Source: Phycisphaerales bacterium
Lineage (GTDB): Bacteria > Planctomycetota > Phycisphaerae > Phycisphaerales > SM1A02
DNA: 64,000 nt
Assembly: GCA_029247205.1 (NCBI GenBank)
Contig: JAQWLT010000033.1
Coordinates: 62,001-126,000, forward strand
Direction of reading: 5' to 3'
Shown here: piece by piece, positions 36,328-43,654 of the stretch
Numbering within the stretch: position 1 is the stretch's first letter
Layout: each line of letters opens with the position of its first letter
Program-made: the position numbers and the translations under genes
Notes under the pieces: model-generated
The model's input: only the letters and a program-made list of their open reading frames with translations
The model's database searches: none
Told to the model about the DNA's origin: nothing

Positions 36328-36777
36328 TCAGGCAGTTCCCAAGAGCATCTCGATCCGGCCAGGAATGATCTCAACAAACTCCTTGGCCAGCGCGTCATAG
36401 GTCGGCTGCCCCATGCCGATCGGGTCTGGAATTGCCTCCCCACTTGGATCAAGCAGGTGAATCTGCCCGGACGCAGCATCGTTGGCTCCAATCAACCGTT
36501 TCACCGCTACCACATGTGATGGCGTCATACAGAGCACCAGATCGGCCTTTCGGACCATGTTTGCAGTCAATACGGTTGATTGGCCCTCGTGGGAAATGTC
36601 GATTCCATGGAGGGCTACAAGTGTCTCTTCCGTAGGTGGGCACCCATTCATGGTTGCCACGCCAGCAGAGCCAAAGAAGAGCAATTCCTTCGAATCACCA
36701 TAGTGAGCGGTGGCAATTGCCTCGGCCATGGGGCTCCGACAAGTGTTCCCGGTGCAGATAAAGAGGATGGTTCGCAC
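36328..36777 (-). CDS. Low-molecular-weight protein tyrosine phosphatase family protein
   Basis: A 149-residue protein with the P-loop FICTGNTCRSPMAEA (C-x5-R-S) near the N-terminus and the catalytic aspartate in IPDPIGM near the C-terminus. The NTC loop and the CMTPSHVVAV region are typical of bacterial Wzb/YwlE-type enzymes, including protein arginine phosphatases; the threonine in the loop (CTGNTC) is the feature reported for YwlE-type arginine phosphatases. Start is GTG. It is divergent from the unrecognised gene at 36877. Confidence 0.9.
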   Translation of the reverse strand: MRTILFICTGNTCRSPMAEAIATAHYGDSKELLFFGSAGVATMNGCPPTEETLVALHGIDISHEGQSTVLTANMVRKADLVLCMTPSHVVAVKRLIGANDAASGQIHLLDPSGEAIPDPIGMGQPTYDALAKEFVEIIPGRIEMLLGTA

Positions 36778-36862
36778 GCTTACATGATATGGAATCCGGA
36801 GTCTGTGGCCAATATGACTTGCACGAGCGGCCGGAATCGGATGGAATGCGGCGCGACCCCTG

Positions 36863-36870
36863 AAGGAGGA
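36863..36870 (+). promoter_or_regulatory. Strong ribosome binding site deciding a GTG start
   Basis: AAGGAGGA, close to the full anti-Shine-Dalgarno complement, ends 6 nt before the GTG at 36877. Upstream in-frame ATGs have no comparable site. Confidence 0.7.
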
Positions 36871-36876
36871 TCACAG

Positions 36877-37449
36877 GTGGAGTTCATTTCCGCTGAAGAA
36901 GCGGCAGGCGTACTGACCGATCACGGCATTGAGTCCGAGTCACCAGACGACGATCACATCTATCGACGCATGCGTGATGGTGACAGTGTGCGCCATCATC
37001 ATGTGGCGATCTCGGGTACGGAATTCTCCCCCCGCGAAAACGCTGTGGTGTACGAGATACAAGAAGACAAGATCGCCGATGTTGTTGACCATGTACTACA
37101 CAAGTTGCACCACTCGCAAATGCTGCTCATCCCAGTGGGGAAGTGGCGGAGCGTATTTGATGTAGTTGCCTTTAGTCTCGCAGCGAATGAAGAGTGGCAA
37201 CGTATCGATGCCGCGGCAACTGTTGAACTCAACTCTCGTGACCCATTGCTTGCAGACACTGGTGACCTGCACTTACTGTGTGACCTTGCCAAAGCCCTGC
37301 TCGCTGACTCCGAGAAACCAGATCAGGGTCTCATGTTGATTGCGGTCGGCCAACCGGTGGTGATAGAGATCGTCCCCACTGGTGGCATTCGACTAAGTTT
37401 TGGTAATCAGGCGGTTGCGGATGAATTGGCTGAGGCATACGTGGCCTGA
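36877..37449 (+). CDS. Unrecognised protein, 190 residues
   Basis: I do not recognise this protein. The GTG start follows a near-perfect AAGGAGGA. It is soluble, acidic, without signal peptide or membrane segment. The sequence alternates a mixed alpha/beta N-terminal half (HHHVAISGTEFSPRENAVVYEIQEDK) with a helical middle (DVVDHVLHKLHHSQMLLIPVGKWRSVFDVVAFSL) and a beta-like end (GQPVVIEIVPTGGIRLSFG). The open frame runs further upstream but that part is antisense to the phosphatase gene. It is followed at 26 nt by another unrecognised gene with its own GAGG site, so both are probably co-transcribed. Confidence 0.72.
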   Translation: MEFISAEEAAGVLTDHGIESESPDDDHIYRRMRDGDSVRHHHVAISGTEFSPRENAVVYEIQEDKIADVVDHVLHKLHHSQMLLIPVGKWRSVFDVVAFSLAANEEWQRIDAAATVELNSRDPLLADTGDLHLLCDLAKALLADSEKPDQGLMLIAVGQPVVIEIVPTGGIRLSFGNQAVADELAEAYVA

Positions 37450-37475
37450 AGGCCAAGAGAAACGAGGCACGCTGC

Positions 37476-38132
37476 ATGCCACCCGCAGGGCGAACAAAAG
37501 CAATTCAGGATCTTATTAACCGTGGCGGAGACGCCATCAAGGATTCTGCATGGTTTGAGGCTGAACGCGTGCTTGAACGCTCGCTCGCAATGAGCCATGG
37601 TCGGCACGACTACACGGGCATGGCGGAGATCATCGATCTCCTTTCCACAGTCCGGGCAGCCATCTGCAAGGAGGCCCTCGCATCTCGCACCGCCATTCGC
37701 ATTGTCGATGATGCGGTCACCGACACAATGGAAGTGGAACGCGGCCGATACCTCGTCCAGCCGCCGCTGGTCGGAGCCGACGCCCGTCGGCTCCGTCTTC
37801 TCGCAACCGCACATGAAGTGCCGATCGTCGCCTTGTGCCGAGAACCTCGTACGCAACTTGGCTTGACGCCAATTGTCGCCATCGGCCCGCTCGGCGCCAT
37901 TCGATGTCGAATCAAGAGCCCTGAACGCGAAGATAAGCCCACAGCCGGGTGGTTCCGCGATGCGTTGCTGCAACTGGGCAATGCAGCAGTCGAGCGAATC
38001 GATCCGGCCCAAAATCTACCGCGTCGACTTGATGCTGCATTAGGGTTGCTCGATACAGTCCCCGAAGACGCTGGCTTGCACCAACTCGCCATCGAGATTT
38101 GTGAAGAAGCCGCCTTAGCGGCGGGTGAGTGA
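37476..38132 (+). CDS. Unrecognised protein, 218 residues
   Basis: No family recognised. The N-terminal ~65 residues look like a TPR-type or helical hairpin region (FEAERVLERSLAMSHGRHDYTGMAEIIDLLSTVRAA). The C-terminal ~120 residues appear mixed alpha/beta, with VPIVALCREPRTQLGLTPIVAIGPLGAIRCRI, followed by a helical end that repeats a similar helix pair. There is no signal peptide or membrane segment. It follows the gene at 36877 with a short gap and is preceded by GAGG. Confidence 0.72.
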   Translation: MPPAGRTKAIQDLINRGGDAIKDSAWFEAERVLERSLAMSHGRHDYTGMAEIIDLLSTVRAAICKEALASRTAIRIVDDAVTDTMEVERGRYLVQPPLVGADARRLRLLATAHEVPIVALCREPRTQLGLTPIVAIGPLGAIRCRIKSPEREDKPTAGWFRDALLQLGNAAVERIDPAQNLPRRLDAALGLLDTVPEDAGLHQLAIEICEEAALAAGE

Positions 38133-38225
38133 GCATCACCAGCGTTTTTACTTCCTGGGATACCCTCGACTCTGCCCCGCTGTCTATCAGGCACTGGTCA
38201 CATTGATCGCGGTAACATAGAAACT

Positions 38226-39215
38226 ATGACGGTGAAAAAATCGCATGACGCGGCCCTTGAGATTGATGACACAGTGCTCACAGCGCGATTGGCGCCGTCT
38301 TTCTTCATCCGAAACGCCATCACGGCTGTTGTCATGTTGGTGCTGGGCCTTTGGGGTATTTGGGATTATGTCGAGATCATTCCAAAGCAAGAGCAATATT
38401 TCGCCCGAGCGGAGGTTGCCCGTGCCTACAACCGATTTGCTGAGCCAATTGTGTCTGGCGCCTCGGCACCAGATTCGGCAGCGCTCATTGACTTCATGGA
38501 CAAGGTCGTCAACGATTTAGCAATCGAGGGTGGCCCAGCAGCCGCATCAGAAATTTCCGGACTTGAAGATGCGGTGAAAGCCGGAGGCAACACTGCCATT
38601 GACCGGGTACATGCGCTTATTGCCACCATCCTTCCGGATGCATTGGCTACATCGGAGACATGGGAAAAAGATGGTGTAACACAAGCATCCCCAATCAGCC
38701 GCGGTACATGGTTCGCAGCTGAGGCCATGATGGTTGCTGCAAGCCAACTGCCCACCAATACCACCGGTGGTGCAAGTGACAAACTAAAATTGGCGATGAC
38801 CGTAGCTGCCTCGCAGATCAATCTGTATGGCGAAACCGAGCAACCAAGCGCGTACGACCGACCAATGCAATGGCTCTTTATTCTGTGCCTCCCGTTTGTG
38901 CCGTGGTACCTGTGGCAAATCGCACGTAGCCGCGGGAAGCAGTTCAGTTTGCATCCAGATGGATCACTTGAACTGCCAGGTGAGCATTGGACAGCCGAGG
39001 AACTCGCAGACATTGATATGTCACTTTGGATGAAGAAGAGCAAAGCTTGGGTCGTTCACGCTGACGGACACCGTGTCATGCTCGATGACTATGTCTTTAA
39101 AGGATCGTTTCGAATCATCGGTGCGATTGCTTCTGCGCGGAACCCAGCACAGTGGACAGATCAAGCCAAACTCATCAAGAAGTCGGATCCGCCGCCAGCC
39201 GACGACAAAGCTTGA
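38226..39215 (+). CDS. Unrecognised membrane protein, 329 residues
   Basis: Two predicted transmembrane segments: ITAVVMLVLGLWGIWDYV (about 32-50) and MQWLFILCLPFVPWYLWQIA (about 218-237). Between them lies a long helical, probably periplasmic region rich in Ala. After the second segment comes a cytoplasmic-type domain of about 90 residues with KQFSLHPDGSLELPGEHW and WMKKSKAWVVHADGHRVMLDDY, ending in a charged Pro/Asp/Lys tail. No family recognised. It is 93 nt after the previous unrecognised gene. Confidence 0.78.
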   Translation: MTVKKSHDAALEIDDTVLTARLAPSFFIRNAITAVVMLVLGLWGIWDYVEIIPKQEQYFARAEVARAYNRFAEPIVSGASAPDSAALIDFMDKVVNDLAIEGGPAAASEISGLEDAVKAGGNTAIDRVHALIATILPDALATSETWEKDGVTQASPISRGTWFAAEAMMVAASQLPTNTTGGASDKLKLAMTVAASQINLYGETEQPSAYDRPMQWLFILCLPFVPWYLWQIARSRGKQFSLHPDGSLELPGEHWTAEELADIDMSLWMKKSKAWVVHADGHRVMLDDYVFKGSFRIIGAIASARNPAQWTDQAKLIKKSDPPPADDKA

Positions 39216-39273
39216 TTTATGCCCCCAACGGGCAAAATCTGAGTTACTTGGCTCCCAATAAGGGGGTAACAAC

Positions 39274-39678
39274 ATGATCACACCAGATACGCACAAGGAT
39301 CAACAGGTGCCCTTTCGTCAGGTGCTGCCTAACGGCCGCCTACAAGAGCCAGGCGTCCCTGAAGCTGATGTGCGGCTCGCCTTGTTCTGCCACGTCTTTA
39401 TTGCACTGGGGGCTCTCAGTGGCTTGCTTTTGCTTGTGACGCCCATCTTATGGCTCAGTGAAAGGAGTCGAGGTGCCTTTGTTGACGATCATGGCCGTGA
39501 AGCGTGCAACTTTGCCATCACAATGATGCTGTGGTCGCTGTTATTGATGATCTCTGTGGTTGGCATCCCATTCGCCTGGATTCCGTGGGTATTGATGATT
39601 GTTCTGTCAATTCGCTCTGCAATCATCGCCTCTCATCATGAGTATGTGAGATACCCGATGACGCTTCGATTCCTGTAA
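39274..39678 (+). CDS. DUF4870-type small membrane protein
   Basis: A 134-residue protein matching the DUF4870 pattern: a short N-terminal region, then ALFCHVFIALGALSGLLLLVTPILWL (membrane helix), SRGAFVDDHGREACNFAITMMLWSLLL, and two further helices. The FVxxHGREAxNFxIT motif is the family hallmark. Function unknown across the family. The ATG follows AAGGGGG at 7 nt. It precedes lptB by 28 nt on the same strand. Confidence 0.82.
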   Translation: MITPDTHKDQQVPFRQVLPNGRLQEPGVPEADVRLALFCHVFIALGALSGLLLLVTPILWLSERSRGAFVDDHGREACNFAITMMLWSLLLMISVVGIPFAWIPWVLMIVLSIRSAIIASHHEYVRYPMTLRFL

Positions 39679-39706
39679 TCCGAGCAGTCCGACTACCATT
39701 CTGCTC

Positions 39707-40441
39707 ATGCCACTACTTCAAGCCTCGGGACTTGTGAAGTCATACACCGGACGCAAAGTCGTCGACGGCGTTTCCTTTCACATCAACCGTGGTGAAATCA
39801 TTGGACTGCTTGGCCGCAATGGTGCTGGCAAGACCACATCCTTTCGGATGGTCATTGGCATGACAACGCCAGAGGGGGGTTCGGTTCATTTCGATGGCCG
39901 CGATGTGACAAAGGAACCCATGTATCGGCACGCTCGACTTGGCATGGGTTATCTCAGCCAGGAACCAAGTGTGTTTCAGCGAATGAGTGTTCGTGACAAT
40001 CTCATGGCCATTCTGGAGACGCGAAATCTTGACCGCGATGCCCAGAATGCGCGCTGTGAAGAGTTGATGGCTCAATTCGGACTTGAGCACAAGGCCAAAG
40101 AAACCGCTCGCACCTGCTCTGGTGGCGAACGCCGTCGGCTTGAAATTGCCCGAGCGATGATCACCGAACCAACTATGTTGTTGCTTGATGAACCATTCGC
40201 AGCAGTCGATCCGCACACCGTCGAGGAGTTGCAGCATGAAGTGCTCAAACTTCGTGATGCAGGCATGTCTATTCTCGTCACCGATCACAATGTGCAACAG
40301 ACACTACGCATCTGCGACCGTGCATACATCATTCACCATGGACAGAACCTTCGGGATGGAGATCCCAAGTCGATCATCAATGATGAATCTGTTCGAGAGG
40401 CGTACTTGGCATCGACATTCAGAGGCGATGAGTTTGACTGA
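39707..40441 (+). CDS. lptB: LPS export ABC transporter ATP-binding protein LptB
   Basis: A 244-residue ABC ATPase that powers lipopolysaccharide extraction from the inner membrane with LptFG and LptC. Walker A GRNGAGKTT, the LptB-typical GYLSQEPSVFQRMSV (Q-loop), signature CSGGERRRLEIARA, Walker B LLLDEPFAAVDPHTV and switch HNVQQTLRICDRAYI. Match to LptB rather than LivF/UrtE types is strong. lptA, lptC, lptF and lptG are not next to it. It implies an LPS-type outer membrane. Confidence 0.94.
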   Translation: MPLLQASGLVKSYTGRKVVDGVSFHINRGEIIGLLGRNGAGKTTSFRMVIGMTTPEGGSVHFDGRDVTKEPMYRHARLGMGYLSQEPSVFQRMSVRDNLMAILETRNLDRDAQNARCEELMAQFGLEHKAKETARTCSGGERRRLEIARAMITEPTMLLLDEPFAAVDPHTVEELQHEVLKLRDAGMSILVTDHNVQQTLRICDRAYIIHHGQNLRDGDPKSIINDESVREAYLASTFRGDEFD

Positions 40442-40468
40442 GTCTTATTGCAATCAGAAAGTGTTGAC

Positions 40469-40945
40469 ATGCGATTGATGCACATTTTATTGGGTCTGTT
40501 GATAGCGATCCCTTGTGTCGCCCAGTTTGGTTGCGTCCGCCGCACCATTCGCATCACCAGTGAGCCGCCGGGCGCGCTGGTGTGGCTGAATCATCGAGAA
40601 GTTGGGCGCACACCCGTTGAGGTTGAGTTTACGCACTATGGAACCTATGACTTACTTATTAAGAAAGACGGGTGGGAGCCCATGATCGGACCGATGCCCA
40701 TGGGGTTTCGCGTCCGCGGCACACCCGGTGTTGATTTGGCCCTTGAGGTACTACCAATCCACACACACGATCTTGTTGAGTGGCATGTCGATCTTGTGCC
40801 GCGAGACAATGATCATAGCGCACTGCTTGAGCGGGCAAGTGTGCTGCGTACCGAAGCGGGGGGGCACGACCCTCAAGCCATGGCCAATCACGACGGCACC
40901 AAGAGTGGCACTACAGAATCGAACGAACCGTCCCAGAATCAGTGA
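40469..40945 (+). CDS. PEGA-domain lipoprotein
   Basis: A 158-residue lipoprotein (lipobox AQFGC, cysteine 22) with one PEGA domain: TIRITSEPPGALVWLNHREVGRTPVEVEF and YDLLIKKDGWEP. PEGA domains are carbohydrate- or envelope-associated beta folds found in many planctomycetes. The C-terminal ~40 residues are low-complexity and polar. The ATG at 40469 is chosen over an upstream TTG because it gives a proper lipoprotein signal. It follows lptB by 27 nt, and may be part of the same transcript. Confidence 0.8.
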   Translation: MRLMHILLGLLIAIPCVAQFGCVRRTIRITSEPPGALVWLNHREVGRTPVEVEFTHYGTYDLLIKKDGWEPMIGPMPMGFRVRGTPGVDLALEVLPIHTHDLVEWHVDLVPRDNDHSALLERASVLRTEAGGHDPQAMANHDGTKSGTTESNEPSQNQ

Positions 40946-41018
40946 TGACGCTGGCATAAAGATGAGGACCTGCGTACGCTGAGTGGTGGTGCGGCGGGCT
41001 TGTTGAAGGAATGTGGAC

Positions 41019-41945
41019 ATGTATGGCTGCTTGATTGGAATCATGATGCTGACGCTCGGTGGGGCGCCGGCCAATGAAAATCCTTCTGGGGCAATGGACG
41101 AGAACATGCTCGGGAGCATTGCCGAACAGCAACTTCGTGCGGGTGGGCTCTCTGCTCAGAGTTTTTCCAGCGAACTTTGGCCTGCACTTCGCAATCGGAC
41201 AATGGAAGCCATTGAGCTCCGACACGGTCTACAGTCGCTGGAGTCTGAACTTCGGTCATTGCGCGATGAACTTGCTGGCCTGCAAAACTTTATTGAAGAC
41301 CATGAACAATTTGGGCAGGACTACTTGTCCTACCGTGATGTCATCGCCGAGACACAGCAGCTCGCTGCTGCTCAGGCGGCGGTCAAGCGCCAACAAGAGC
41401 AGTTTGAGCGTGATCGAAAACGAGAAGTGATACGCCGAAAAAAAGAAGAGGATGATGCCAGGCGGAAGGCCGCAAAGTCAGTCAACCAACGACTTGAAAA
41501 GCTTGGATTTGCGGCGATTGGTCAAAATGTTTGGCTCAGTCGATCGGCCTATTCCTACGCCGCCACAAATGTTCCTGAACAACGGGTCTACTACCAACCA
41601 ACGATAACTGGTGAGTTGCAAGCAATCACGACCATTGAAAATCGTGAAGAGATCAACTACACCAAAATGACGATTTCTGGAAGCCTGCTCAATGGTGGTG
41701 CCACCACCCGCAATATCGGTGTCGCTTTTGTTTTTCGCGATGCGCATGAAAATCAAATTGGGCAGGAGACCATCATCATCGAAAACGCGCGGCCTGATGT
41801 CCCGTATCCATTTACCAGCGAGTTGGTCATGGCATCTGATCTGCCGTTCGCAAGCCACACGAGTTGGGTTCTCTTTGCCGACACATCGCCACCGGCAAAC
41901 ATAAGTAGCCCTCCGGGCGGCCAACCGAGCAACCTCACTCCATGA
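41019..41945 (+). CDS. Exported coiled-coil protein, unrecognised
   Basis: A 308-residue protein with an N-terminal export signal (MYGCLIGIMMLTLGGAPA), a long charged coiled-coil region (about 65-150, ending in RKREVIRRKKEEDDARRK), and a C-terminal beta-sandwich-like domain (about 190-285) with MTISGSLLNGGATTRNIGVAFVFRD, similar in style to FxLYD/DUF-type domains on extracytoplasmic proteins. No catalytic motif seen. GAAGGA lies 8 nt before the ATG. Its stop overlaps the next gene (ATGA), so the two are coupled. Confidence 0.75.
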   Translation: MYGCLIGIMMLTLGGAPANENPSGAMDENMLGSIAEQQLRAGGLSAQSFSSELWPALRNRTMEAIELRHGLQSLESELRSLRDELAGLQNFIEDHEQFGQDYLSYRDVIAETQQLAAAQAAVKRQQEQFERDRKREVIRRKKEEDDARRKAAKSVNQRLEKLGFAAIGQNVWLSRSAYSYAATNVPEQRVYYQPTITGELQAITTIENREEINYTKMTISGSLLNGGATTRNIGVAFVFRDAHENQIGQETIIIENARPDVPYPFTSELVMASDLPFASHTSWVLFADTSPPANISSPPGGQPSNLTP

Positions 41946-42367
41946 TGAATCTTGAATTGTCCACCAAGCCACGGCTGCGACCGCGGCGGGTAGTCATGCC
42001 CCTGCTCATCTTGGCCGCCGCTGTCGCTCTCACTCTCTGGGCAAGAGCCAATGAGCGAGATGACGCAGCCTCACTCACGCCAACACTGCGATCGACCATG
42101 CAATCAATCTGCCGTGGCGAGCCTGCAACTGAACTGCAGTGGCCGGTGTCGGTGCTGCAAGACACATTTGAGCACGCCGTCCGAGGATGGTGCCAGGCTG
42201 GCAGCGATCCGGTCAAGGGCGTGCTTATTGAGATTGTTGCTTCTGCCGATCGTGTGAAAGTGATTCTGAGGACCTCAGATAGGGCACATTCAATCACGCT
42301 TGATGTTCTTATGCAAGAAGCTGCCAAGCCGCAAGTTGTTGCGGTCGCCATCAGCGACGCTGACTGA
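41942..42367 (+). CDS. Unrecognised membrane-anchored protein, 141 residues
   Basis: One N-terminal transmembrane helix (VMPLLILAAAVALTLWA, about 18-34) after a basic stretch (KPRLRPRR), then a small extracytoplasmic domain with two cysteines (SICRGEPA and GWCQAG) that could form a disulfide, ending in VVAVAISDAD. No family recognised. It overlaps the coiled-coil gene by 4 nt (ATGA) and precedes the aminotransferase by 12 nt, consistent with one operon. Confidence 0.72.
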   Translation: MMNLELSTKPRLRPRRVVMPLLILAAAVALTLWARANERDDAASLTPTLRSTMQSICRGEPATELQWPVSVLQDTFEHAVRGWCQAGSDPVKGVLIEIVASADRVKVILRTSDRAHSITLDVLMQEAAKPQVVAVAISDAD

Positions 42368-42379
42368 TAGTCTTGCGAA

Positions 42380-43330
42380 ATGGACATTTGGATCAATGGG
42401 TCAATGGTCGCTGACGATAAAGCCACTGTCTCTGCATTTGATGCGGGACTGCAGCATGGCATTGGCCTCTTTGAGACGATGGCTGCACGGAATGGCCGCT
42501 GCTTTCGCGTGGAGCAACATATTGATCGGCTCATCAAGTCCGCCTCGCTCTTGCGGCTGACTGACCGATTGCACGCCGAGCCACTCGCAGTGGCAATACA
42601 ACAAGCTGTCGAGCACAGTGGTTTGCCCAGCGCACGAGTCCGCCTGACCGTCACCGGTGGAAACCTCAATACACTTCAACGGACCGGTGAGGGGCCACAA
42701 GACCCCACCATCATCATTGCTGCCCAACCACCAACCGAGTATCCGGAGTCTTTTTTCACAACTGGTGTGGCAGCCACGCTGGCCCCGGGACGGCTGAACC
42801 CTTGGAATATCGCCGCTGGGCACAAGACCCTCAACTACTGGTCACGCATTTCTGCATTGCAGCAAGCAGCGGCAGTAGGCGCAGGAGAGGCGTTGTGGCT
42901 CACGCCAGACGCCCATGTCGCCAGTGGATCAGTGAGCAATATATTCCTCATTACCGGCGGTGTACTCATCACGCCACCGGCGCGAGGCGAGCAAGAACGA
43001 GGAGAATTGGTGCCGCCAATACTTCCTGGTATCACCCGAGGCGTCGTACTTGAACTCGCTTCCAAAGCTGGCCTCACGACTAAGATGCAAATGCCAACCA
43101 TTGACGATTTGATGGGGGCTGATGAGGTCTTCTTGACAAACTCCAGTTGGCAGGTGCTTCCTGTCACCTCATTGGGGCTCACAGTGCAGGCCGAAACCGC
43201 AGATGCTGAACCTGAACTTCGCCGGCACCGTATTAGCGAGGGTGAAGTTGGGCAAATAACCGCGGATCTGCGGGCCGCCATTCTGGAATGCATCGAGTAC
43301 GAAACCTCCAGTGGGGAAGAGTCACCATGA
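42380..43330 (+). CDS. Class IV aminotransferase family protein (ADC lyase/BCAT-like) with altered Glu position
   Basis: A 316-residue fold-type IV PLP protein. It has the N-terminal DAGLQHGIGLFETM, the arginine in RVEQHIDRL, and the PLP lysine in GHKTLNYWS (K149). The glutamate that contacts the pyridine nitrogen of PLP, normally in a xxEGxxxN segment, is replaced by serine here (VASGSVSNIF, S182). All else fits aminodeoxychorismate lyase or branched-chain aminotransferases. The substitution suggests altered or lost chemistry, so I give no gene symbol. Confidence 0.84.
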   Translation: MDIWINGSMVADDKATVSAFDAGLQHGIGLFETMAARNGRCFRVEQHIDRLIKSASLLRLTDRLHAEPLAVAIQQAVEHSGLPSARVRLTVTGGNLNTLQRTGEGPQDPTIIIAAQPPTEYPESFFTTGVAATLAPGRLNPWNIAAGHKTLNYWSRISALQQAAAVGAGEALWLTPDAHVASGSVSNIFLITGGVLITPPARGEQERGELVPPILPGITRGVVLELASKAGLTTKMQMPTIDDLMGADEVFLTNSSWQVLPVTSLGLTVQAETADAEPELRRHRISEGEVGQITADLRAAILECIEYETSSGEESP

Positions 43331-43340
43331 GGATCAAGTC

Positions 43341-43619
43341 ATGAGCAATCCATCCGGATTCCGCCCAAGCGGCATGCCAGGGGTGCAACAGGCCTTTCGT
43401 GTCATCCAGAACCAACCTGGAACCGCCTCACGCATCGCCACGATCGTGTTTCTCATTGTCTTGGCAATTCCGCTCTTGGCACTGGCGCTCGTTGCGGGCA
43501 TTATTTCTTTGGCCGTTTTCTTGGTGCTTTCAGGCTGGGCCCGGCTCTTTGCCCGCCGAACTCCAGACTGGGCTGAACATGACACTGAGGGCCGAAAGGG
43601 CGTTCGAGTCCGCCGCTAG
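43341..43619 (+). CDS. Small membrane protein, unrecognised
   Basis: A 92-residue protein with one long hydrophobic region (IATIVFLIVLAIPLLALALVAGIISLAVFLVL, about 33-65), enough for two tightly packed helices, then a basic tail ending VRVRR. No family recognised. GAGGA before the ATG at 43341 supports this start over an ATG at 43311. It follows the aminotransferase stop by 10 nt and precedes dnaE by 35 nt. Confidence 0.7.
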   Translation: MSNPSGFRPSGMPGVQQAFRVIQNQPGTASRIATIVFLIVLAIPLLALALVAGIISLAVFLVLSGWARLFARRTPDWAEHDTEGRKGVRVRR

Positions 43620-43654
43620 TGACTGCTCCATAGCGTTATGATTGGCGTGATTCC

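Noticed and set aside
36580-36876. Upstream extension of the unrecognised 190-residue gene
   Set aside because: Much of it is antisense to the phosphatase gene, and the near-perfect ribosome site points to the GTG at 36877.
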